Assembly: GCA_021806345.1 (NCBI GenBank) | Contig: JAJZXP010000252.1 | Span: 1-11,081 of the forward strand | Reading direction: 5' to 3' | Length of the DNA stretch: 11,081 nt | Origin: Thermoplasmata archaeon | Lineage (GTDB): Archaea > Thermoplasmatota > Thermoplasmata > Thermoplasmatales > Thermoplasmataceae | Shown here: piece after piece, positions 6,908 through 11,081 of the stretch | Position numbering within the stretch: position 1 is the stretch's first letter | Layout of the letters: the number at the start of each line of letters is the position of its first letter | Notes under the pieces: generated by a model | Told to the model about the DNA's origin: nothing | The model's database searches: none | What the model saw: only the letters and a program-made list of their open reading frames with translations | Made by a program: the position numbers and the translations under genes

Positions 6908-7327
6908 ATGGAAGATGATTTGAGTTATAATACCAAAAGACATATTGAGAGAATAAAAGCATCTCCATTCATCGAACCAAACAAACAGCTATTGATAAAA
7001 TTCATCGAGCAAAAAGCAAAAGAAGCAGGGGGTTACTTCGATAGAACGACCCTATTGATTCGCATTATGAAAGAATTTAATGATATTGACTTAACTAAAC
7101 TCACGAATGAACAAGTGAAAGAGACCCTTGAGAGATTGAATAATTTGAGATGGGAATATTCCTATACAAGCTTTGTAGCAGTGAGGCAGGTTTGGGTGCA
7201 TTTCCTAGGGTTTATTAAGAAAGAGTGTAATCTCAACATTGATCCCAAAGCCGAAGCAAAGGCTTTCACTTCAAAGCAGAAAAGAAGGTTCATGACATTC
7301 ACCAGGTTTATCAGAGATGGAAACTGA
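6908..7327 (+). CDS. Stand-alone integrase core-binding (SAM-like) domain
   Basis: A 139-aa protein that aligns by eye with residues 1-120 of the integrase at 9820-11004. Both begin MED(D/E)L and share patterns such as IMKEFNDID / IKPIFNDID-like, followed by KLTNEQVKETLERLNN / TIDENKVQNIVISINS and FLGFIKKECNLNID / FIRWLNKTYKLNIN. This is the N-terminal DNA-binding domain of tyrosine recombinases; the catalytic domain (R, K, HxxR, Y) is absent, and I see no remnant of it downstream. The last 20 residues (KAFTSKQKRRFMTFTRFIRDGN) are basic. It could bind att DNA without cutting and so act as a competitor, directionality factor or integrase regulator, or it could be the relic of another element. 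Its stop overlaps the next start within ATGGAAACTGA. Confidence 0.72.
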   Translation: MEDDLSYNTKRHIERIKASPFIEPNKQLLIKFIEQKAKEAGGYFDRTTLLIRIMKEFNDIDLTKLTNEQVKETLERLNNLRWEYSYTSFVAVRQVWVHFLGFIKKECNLNIDPKAEAKAFTSKQKRRFMTFTRFIRDGN

Positions 7328-7454
7328 TTCTAACTCAAAGGAATACACCGGGCCATACAAACATATAGCAGAGCTTATAGACTTTCTTAAAGCCAATGGG
7401 ATAGATTTAGATAACACAGATACTCAAAGTAATACAACCAACGGAACGAATTAA
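7317..7454 (+). CDS. Small 45-aa hypothetical protein
   Basis: An ATG inside the last codons of the integrase-domain gene opens a 45-codon frame beginning METDSNSKEYTGPYKHIAELIDFLKANGIDL and ending in a polar Thr/Asn/Ser tail. The middle looks like one amphipathic helix. There is no recognisable family and no strong Shine-Dalgarno. Support comes from the 11-nt stop/start overlap ATGGAAACTGA, which recurs at two other gene junctions in the element, and from the clean operon layout. It may be a partner of the upstream DNA-binding domain. Confidence 0.5.
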   Translation: METDSNSKEYTGPYKHIAELIDFLKANGIDLDNTDTQSNTTNGTN

Positions 7455-7489
7455 GGGCCGATCACATTGTCTGATTAATTACCAATAGT

Positions 7490-8074
7490 TTAATTAAACT
7501 TAGACTGTTCCATTAGTTCTTTTGTGAGTAATACTTTTGAATCGCATTCGCTTGAAAGGTAATAGGATAAAGAAAACCGGCTTTTCTTAGCCCCGTCTGT
7601 ATAATAATAAAGAATGACTCTCATTCCATCTTCTTTCGCAGCTCTTATAACTGGAACAAAATCAGTATCGCAAGTCAATAAAATTGCATTTTTAATACCC
7701 TTTCTATGTAATCTTAATAAATCAATTGTAAACAAAGTATCGACCCCTTTTTCAGTAAACTTATCTATTATTTTGCCGTTATTCTCTACTCTTAATTTTT
7801 GAAGCCGGCCCTCTCTTACTACTACTTCACTATCTTCAAGTCTTTTTTTAAATTTATCATATTTAGCTTTTCTCTTCGACTCATCTTGAGTTGGTTTTGA
7901 ACTTTGAAAGGGAGGGCATGTGTATAAGAACACTTCTTTTAGCCATAAATTATTTTTTCTAGCCATTTGAATGGCTAACTTTTTTATATTAATACGCTTT
8001 TCTCCACCAAACCCAAACTCCTTTGAGATCAAATCTAAGTAGTGAGCATCGATTAGAACTGCTGTATTCTCCAT
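7490..8074 (-). CDS. NYN-domain (PIN-like) ribonuclease
   Basis: A 194-aa protein with the NYN/LabA-type PIN-fold pattern: VLIDAHYL with D9 at the first strand, EKGVDTLFTIDLL with D112 and D118, then ILLTCDTDFVPVIRAAKEDGMRVILYYY with D136 and D138. The acidic set would hold Mg2+ for RNA cleavage. The length is normal for a single-domain member and nothing is missing. Known relatives act in RNA processing and decay; some are linked to defence or toxin functions, which the sequence cannot decide here. It is convergent with the 6908-7454 pair and has its own TATA element. It lacks a Shine-Dalgarno: instead a 10-bp hairpin ends seven nt upstream of the ATG, which could be a cis-regulatory target, perhaps of the enzyme itself (inference). 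Confidence 0.82.
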   Translation of the reverse strand: MENTAVLIDAHYLDLISKEFGFGGEKRINIKKLAIQMARKNNLWLKEVFLYTCPPFQSSKPTQDESKRKAKYDKFKKRLEDSEVVVREGRLQKLRVENNGKIIDKFTEKGVDTLFTIDLLRLHRKGIKNAILLTCDTDFVPVIRAAKEDGMRVILYYYTDGAKKSRFSLSYYLSSECDSKVLLTKELMEQSKFN

Positions 8075-8081
8075 AAAAACA

Positions 8082-8105
8082 CTGGCGACCCCGTAGGATC
8101 ACCAG
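8082..8105 (-). promoter_or_regulatory. 5'-leader hairpin with cUACGg tetraloop upstream of the NYN gene
   Basis: On the minus strand CTGGTGATCC, TACG, GGGTCGCCAG forms ten consecutive pairs (two of them U-G wobbles) closed by C(UACG)G, a UNCG-class tetraloop known to be unusually stable. On the plus strand the two wobbles become C/A mismatches, so the fold belongs to the NYN transcript. It lies between the predicted start of transcription and the ATG and is followed by TGTTTTT. It could be a translational switch, an attenuator or an RNase target. Confidence 0.65.
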
Positions 8106-8130
8106 GGATCATACTCACTAATAGAGATGC

Positions 8131-8142
8131 TATATTTATAAA
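8131..8142 (-). promoter_or_regulatory. TATA element of the NYN gene
   Basis: The minus strand reads CGAAAGC followed by TTTATAAATATA, a good BRE plus TATA. It predicts transcription starting near 8108-8112, so that the hairpin is at the very 5' end of an mRNA with a leader of about 35 nt. Confidence 0.6.
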
Positions 8143-8342
8143 GCTTTCGTGAGCCATAGCTTCAATTCAAACATACTATCTAAGTTCAAATGGCTTACAG
8201 AAGCAGGAAAGCTGGGAATTTTTAAGCAATTTCTTATATAATAATACTGATATTGATCTAAAAATTAATATTAATACTAGCCAAAGCCGGAATGTTTATG
8301 CAAAGGCCAGTCTAAATTTTTGAGCTTTAAAACTCACAATTT

Positions 8343-8370
8343 AATACACAATGTTGCCACATTGTGTATT
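8343..8370. repeat. Perfect 12-bp inverted repeat with 4-bp loop
   Basis: AATACACAATGT and ACATTGTGTATT are exact reverse complements separated by TGCC. A T6 run follows about 15 bp later, too far for a textbook terminator. It lies 37 bp before a TATA element leading to the decayed winged-helix gene. It could be an operator, a terminator or a replication-origin element. Confidence 0.7.
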
Positions 8371-8406
8371 TATCGATTAATCTCTTTTTTATCGCTCTAT
8401 AATATG

Positions 8407-8415
8407 GTATAAATA
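8407..8415 (+). promoter_or_regulatory. Possible TATA element upstream of the decayed gene
   Basis: GTATAAATAGG is a good archaeal TATA match about 65 nt before the ATG at 8476. A second candidate, CTATACTA at 8453-8460, has a CGAAAAA BRE-like stretch before it and sits about 20 nt from the ATG. Confidence 0.4.
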
Positions 8416-8475
8416 GGAAAACACTACAATACCCTTTAAAATGCGAAAAATACTATACTAAAACTCAAAAAGACC

Positions 8476-8980
8476 ATGTCTTCTATTAAAGAATATGAAA
8501 ACGGAATCTCTTTGGCTGAGAAGTGGAATCTAAAAGGGATTAGAAAGAGATAGAGATATTAAACCATAAGATAAAAGACTATCCTATTACTTCAATACAT
8601 TTTAGATTGAGAATCTCAGAGATTTACACGAGGAGAGATCCCCAGTTATAAATCTATAATCTCAACGGCCATTAATGAATTAACAAATGATGGCTTACCA
8701 TCTTCGACAAACTCCATCTTATCTATGCTGTTCGCATTAATCCCGATTATAATGGTATTGAGATACACAATGCTTTAGCTTCTATATCAAAGGCCAAACT
8801 TCTCAAACCAGGGAACTTAGGCCTTTCCCAAAAATACCCCTTCTAACTGCTTATTTACAGCTATTTAGATATGCCTGGCTAAACCCTTTAATAAAAATCT
8901 CGCAAGAGGTAGCCCACAGAAGTAAAATTAGCCCTTCGAATGCCTCTTTGGATGTAAAATCATTCAATTTAACAGACTAA
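8476..8980 (+). pseudogene. Frameshifted winged-helix regulator-like gene
   Basis: Coding-like stretches follow one another in alternating frames. They are MSSIKEYENGISLAEKWNLKGIR from 8476; IKDYPITSIHFRLRISEIYTR (8544-8630 region); EIPSYKSIISTAINELTNDG (8635-8694); FDKLHLIYAVRINPDYNGIE, continuing to LSQKYPF (8703-8843); and LTAYLQLFRYAWLNPLIKIS, ending NLTD and TAA at 8980. Joined, they give about 165-170 residues. The ISEIYTRG-EIPSYKSIISTAINELTNDGL part reads as a winged helix. At least four frameshifts are needed (near 8545, 8630, 8697 and 8843), so the gene is decayed, or the sequence carries indel errors. Beyond the helix-turn-helix guess I do not recognise the protein. Confidence 0.55.
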
Positions 8981-9014
8981 CCTAACTCTATGAAAGCTTA
9001 AAAGTAAGTAAAGA

Positions 9015-9022
9015 TTTAATTA
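9015..9022 (+). promoter_or_regulatory. TATA element of the zinc-ribbon gene pair
   Basis: TTTAATTA is centred about 25 nt upstream of the ATG at 9044, fitting a leaderless archaeal transcript. Confidence 0.5.
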
Positions 9023-9043
9023 TTCAAATTATAATTATGCATT

Positions 9044-9388
9044 ATGACAGAAGAAAAGGTAACACACAGAACAGGCCAGGTTCTAGGAATAGAAAAGTAT
9101 AATTGTGAGATATGTAAAAAGGAAACAAACCAGAAAGTCATTTATTTTTCAACAAGAACTGCAAGTGCAGCTACAGGTTCATTTGGTTTGGTCGGTGCTT
9201 TATTAGGCTCTAAATTCAATGTTAATGTCCCTGACGGTGCTTTCTATGGCTATGTCTGCAATGAATGTAAATCCCTTTCTATTGCGAAGGATTGGGGAGC
9301 AACAAAGAAGAAGTATGGCTGGAGTGCTTTTTGGGGATTTAAAGGTAAACCTAAGGAAGACATAGAGTTTAAAATTTGGAAGAAATAA
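9044..9388 (+). CDS. Small zinc-ribbon-like protein
   Basis: A 114-aa protein with two CxxC knuckles, C21/C24 (NCEICKK) and C72/C75 (VCNECKS), separated by a small-residue and Gly-rich segment (SAATGSFGLVGALLGSKF, 41-58) that may form a hydrophobic helix or a membrane-associated loop. After the second knuckle the sequence is aromatic and basic (KKYGWSAFWGFKGK). This looks like a zinc ribbon with a large insert. I recognise no family or function. No Shine-Dalgarno is needed, because the TATA spacing implies a leaderless mRNA. It is followed after 12 bp by another CxxC/CxxH protein, so the two are probably co-transcribed. Confidence 0.68.
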   Translation: MTEEKVTHRTGQVLGIEKYNCEICKKETNQKVIYFSTRTASAATGSFGLVGALLGSKFNVNVPDGAFYGYVCNECKSLSIAKDWGATKKKYGWSAFWGFKGKPKEDIEFKIWKK

Positions 9389-9400
9389 CTAAAAATTAAC

Positions 9401-9772
9401 ATGAAAGACTACAGGAAGCCGCCAGGATTAAAAGATAAGATTAAGAAATCCTTAGGAATGAAGGTAAGGCAAAAATATGAAAGTATTCCATTACTTTCAG
9501 AGGAAGAGATAAGAGAAAAATATAAAGAAGAAGATTGGGGGTTTCTAGTTAATTACACAAAGCAACATAGGAAAGAATTAATTCATAAATACTTTTTAGC
9601 TCATCTTTCAGATACCAAAGCTATTAGAGGAACAAAGTTCTGTCCTGAACATAAAGTAAAATTAATAAAAATAACAACAGGAACAACCCCTAGTAGCTGG
9701 GTTAAAGAGTATAATAGAATCTGCCCGATATGTGGATATATAGGCGAAATAGGGCATGAAATGAATAAGTAA
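9401..9772 (+). CDS. Small zinc-ribbon-like protein, second of a pair
   Basis: A 123-aa protein with a basic N-terminus (MKDYRKPPGLKDKIKKSLGMKVRQKY), a charged helical middle (SEEEIREKYKEEDWGF) and a C-terminal zinc-ribbon-like unit with ligands C81, H84 (CPEH), C108 and C111 (CPICG). Zinc ribbons of this kind often bind nucleic acid or other proteins. The family is not recognised. There are only 12 bp between it and the upstream gene and no TATA between them, so it belongs to the same transcript. It runs convergently into the integrase gene; the ends are 47 bp apart, with a T6 run at 9823-9828. Confidence 0.68.
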   Translation: MKDYRKPPGLKDKIKKSLGMKVRQKYESIPLLSEEEIREKYKEEDWGFLVNYTKQHRKELIHKYFLAHLSDTKAIRGTKFCPEHKVKLIKITTGTTPSSWVKEYNRICPICGYIGEIGHEMNK

Positions 9773-9819
9773 AATAACAATCTTTCATAATCCTTTTATC
9801 ATAGTTGATCTATAAATTA

Positions 9820-11004
9820 TCATTTTTTGATGGATTTTAACTTCTCTAGAATATCCGGATTAGATTTCAGGATTGCCATTAGCATCCCGGCCATCCCATC
9901 TATCTCTTTGAGTTTCTCTGGGCTAGTATTTATCTCGGCCTCTATCAATTCTTTCTCATCCAAAGGAGCACCACATCTTTGACAAATAGTCGAGAAATAA
10001 GGATTGGATTCTTTACATCTAGGGCATATCTTTACAGAGTTATGGTCCTCTTTATCAGTGGTTTTAATACCATAAACCTTCTGAAGCAATGAATCCTCTA
10101 CATCCCTTTGGCTTAGGTGTATGTATACTTCAGCCATCTTAGATGAACCCGACCATCCGGCTAATTGCTTTAAAGTTTGCTCGGGAAGAGTCTTAGCTAA
10201 CTCTGTCATCCTTGTATGCCTGAATAGATGGGCATGAATACGCTTGTTAATACCGGCCCTTTTGCAGATTATCCCTAACTGCTTTCTGAAATTCGGATAT
10301 TCGAATGGAAGCATCTGGCCATTCTTCTGAATAAAGAAAACATTATATTCTGGCTTGTCCTTATTTGGATGGACAAGAAGGAATTGTCTTAAATCCCTGG
10401 CATACCAAACGATAGGGATAACTCTTTGGCCGGTCTTTCCCTTAACATAAAGCTTGGCACCATATGAATTAAACTCAATGTTTTGGATTTTTAGATCTAA
10501 AATCTCTGAGACCCTGGCCCCGGTCTCATAAAGAAGCTCTATGATTAACTTCATTTGAGGGCTTGTTGTATTTAGAAGCATCTTCTCGAAGTCTTCTGAG
10601 GTTATCAGATATTCCGGCATAAGGCTATTCTTTGGCTTTACTGGTTTAATGTCATCGAGGTTGATGTTAAGCTTATAGGTTTTGTTGAGCCATCGAATAA
10701 AATTCTTAAGAACTTTTACATTAGAATTTTTAGTCCAATCCTTCCACTTCCTATTGGAATTAATTGAGATTACTATGTTTTGGACTTTATTCTCATCGAT
10801 AGTCCTGATGTCATAATCTATGTCATTGAAGATAGGTTTCAATGCCACGCAAAGTCTATTTAATCGATTGAAGGTTAACCCCTGACTTTGTTTGAATTTT
10901 AAGAACTCTAAAAGTATAGCCTTATTATTGTCCAATATTTTATTGCTGTTTGTTATACTCTTTATCTCATTTTCAAATATTCGCTTTCTCAATTCATCTT
11001 CCAT
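9820..11004 (-). CDS. Tyrosine recombinase (integrase) with C-terminal zinc ribbon
   Basis: A 394-aa site-specific recombinase. The N-terminal core-binding domain covers about residues 8-120. The catalytic domain carries R164 (ETGARVSEIL), a beta-hairpin Lys in VKGKTGQR (188/190), HLFR with H259 and R262, W284 in the LAGWSG box, and nucleophile Y294 (VYIHLS). A C-terminal zinc ribbon follows (CPRC 327-330 and CQRC 341-344), then a helical tail ending EKLKSIKK; such tails are common in archaeal integrases. All catalytic residues are present, so it should be active. I chose the ATG at 11004 over the GTG at 11016 because GAGG lies six nt ahead and because the paralogue at 6908 also begins MED. 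It sits 59 nt from the tRNA end in the same direction, next to att, so it should integrate and excise the element. Confidence 0.93.
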   Translation of the reverse strand: MEDELRKRIFENEIKSITNSNKILDNNKAILLEFLKFKQSQGLTFNRLNRLCVALKPIFNDIDYDIRTIDENKVQNIVISINSNRKWKDWTKNSNVKVLKNFIRWLNKTYKLNINLDDIKPVKPKNSLMPEYLITSEDFEKMLLNTTSPQMKLIIELLYETGARVSEILDLKIQNIEFNSYGAKLYVKGKTGQRVIPIVWYARDLRQFLLVHPNKDKPEYNVFFIQKNGQMLPFEYPNFRKQLGIICKRAGINKRIHAHLFRHTRMTELAKTLPEQTLKQLAGWSGSSKMAEVYIHLSQRDVEDSLLQKVYGIKTTDKEDHNSVKICPRCKESNPYFSTICQRCGAPLDEKELIEAEINTSPEKLKEIDGMAGMLMAILKSNPDILEKLKSIKK

Positions 11005-11027
11005 ATAAAACCTCACATTTTACATTT

Positions 11028-11034
11028 TTTAAAG
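11028..11034 (-). promoter_or_regulatory. TATA element of the integrase gene, adjoining att
   Basis: The minus strand reads CGTCTTTAAAAAATG; TTTAAA is centred about 26 nt from the ATG at 11004. The first base of the conserved CGTC motif is inside or at the edge of the att repeat, so the upstream promoter half differs between the integrated and circular forms. The GAGG ahead of the ATG suggests that a longer transcript, perhaps from the tRNA, is also translated. Confidence 0.5.
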
Positions 11035-11036
11035 AC

Positions 11037-11075
11037 GATGAGAAACATTAACTAATTAAACTTCGCTCAGGGAGG
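11037..11075. repeat. Proximal attachment site (att), right end of the element
   Basis: This 39-bp direct repeat of 1365-1403 has two mismatches. Its last 12 bp are the 3' end of a minus-strand tRNA gene that continues past the window; the rest is tRNA 3' flank. The integrase start is 33 bp inside. Confidence 0.85.
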
Positions 11076-11081
11076 GATTCG
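11064..11081 (-). tRNA. 3' end of a tRNA gene (rest outside window)
   Basis: Read on the minus strand, the last 18 bases are CGAAT, CCCTC, CCTGAGC, G. This fits the T-loop end (positions 56-60), the T-stem 3' strand, the 3' acceptor strand and discriminator G73. The CCA is not encoded, as is common in archaea. It predicts an acceptor 5' strand GCTCAGG and a T-stem 5' strand GAGGG beyond the window. The amino-acid identity cannot be told from this piece. The call is supported by the att site and integrase alongside. Confidence 0.65.

Larger units (their letters stand above)
8160..8475. other. Non-coding stretch between the NYN promoter and a decayed gene
   Basis: No credible gene is seen on either strand, only short interrupted frames. 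It holds A/T-rich segments (AATTAATATTAAT near 8261), an imperfect palindrome GAGCTTTAAAACTC (near 8321), the 12-bp inverted repeat at 8343-8370, a T6 run near 8385 and a TATA element at 8407. An origin or control region is possible. Confidence 0.5.
1365..11075. mobile_element. Integrated plasmid/virus-like element of about 9.7 kb, inserted at a tRNA 3' end
   Basis: The boundaries are a 39-bp direct repeat (1365-1403 and 11037-11075, two mismatches). A tyrosine integrase lies next to the right copy, and that copy overlaps a tRNA 3' end. Content is typical of small archaeal integrative elements: integrase, primase-polymerase/helicase-like replication protein, small DNA-binding proteins (C2H2 finger, winged helix, zinc ribbons), a small membrane protein, a NYN RNase and many unknown short genes. 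No capsid, portal, packaging ATPase or conjugation gene is recognisable, so an integrative plasmid is the simplest reading; a virus with unrecognised structural genes is not excluded. The excised circle would be 9672 bp. The integrase gene is intact and not split by integration, unlike SSV-type elements. Confidence 0.85.

Noticed and set aside
7614..7802. Plus-strand 62-codon frame inside the NYN gene
   Set aside because: It is opposite the catalytic region of a well-supported gene and shows no coding features of its own.
1365..11075. SSV-type element in which integration splits the integrase gene
   Set aside because: The integrase is complete with all catalytic residues, and the att repeat lies outside its coding frame. 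The orphan domain at 6908 is a diverged paralogue, not the other half.

Overview
This looks like archaeal DNA from a small-genome acidophile, possibly DPANN/Micrarchaeota- or Parvarchaeota-like or Thermoplasmatales-associated; the lineage is an inference. Nearly every transcription unit has an archaeal TATA element about 20-35 nt upstream of an AUG, which suggests leaderless or short-leader mRNAs. Genes inside operons have Shine-Dalgarno motifs. The zinc-ribbon tyrosine integrase, the AEP primase-polymerase, the C2H2 finger protein and the DUF2341-like surface protein all fit Archaea.

The window holds almost exactly one integrated mobile element of about 9.7 kb. Its ends are a 39-bp near-perfect direct repeat (1365-1403 and 11037-11075, two mismatches). 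The right copy overlaps the 3' end of a minus-strand tRNA gene that runs off the window. The tyrosine integrase (9820-11004, minus) lies just inside that end, so this is a tRNA-3'-end insertion. Left of the element is chromosomal DNA with the C-terminal part of a secreted or surface DUF2341-like protein (2-1270).

Inside the element, left to right: a two-helix membrane protein (1533-1757, minus); a tightly overlapping five-gene minus-strand operon (5464 down to 1829) centred on an 843-aa primase-polymerase/helicase-like replication protein, with a winged-helix-like protein and three unknown small proteins; a divergent plus-strand gene for a protein with 16 exact-length 11-residue repeats and a C-terminal C2H2 zinc finger (5591-6850); a stand-alone integrase DNA-binding domain with a promoter and start resembling those of the full integrase (6908-7327), overlapped by a 45-aa gene (7317-7454); a NYN-family RNase (7490-8074, minus) whose leader folds into a 10-bp hairpin capped by a cUACGg tetraloop; a roughly 900-bp stretch with a 12-bp inverted repeat and a decayed winged-helix gene (8476-8980); two small zinc-ribbon proteins (9044-9772); and the integrase.

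The likely division of labour is as follows. The integrase moves the element, the primase operon replicates it, and the finger protein, winged-helix protein and orphan integrase domain are candidate regulators or recombination accessories. The NYN nuclease is a candidate RNA-processing, defence or toxin factor. The unexpected signals are an identical 11-nt stop/start overlap (ATGGAAACTGA) at three unrelated gene junctions, the orphan integrase domain with its copied promoter, the tetraloop hairpin before the NYN gene, and an inverted array of six identical 7-mers at the end of the primase gene.
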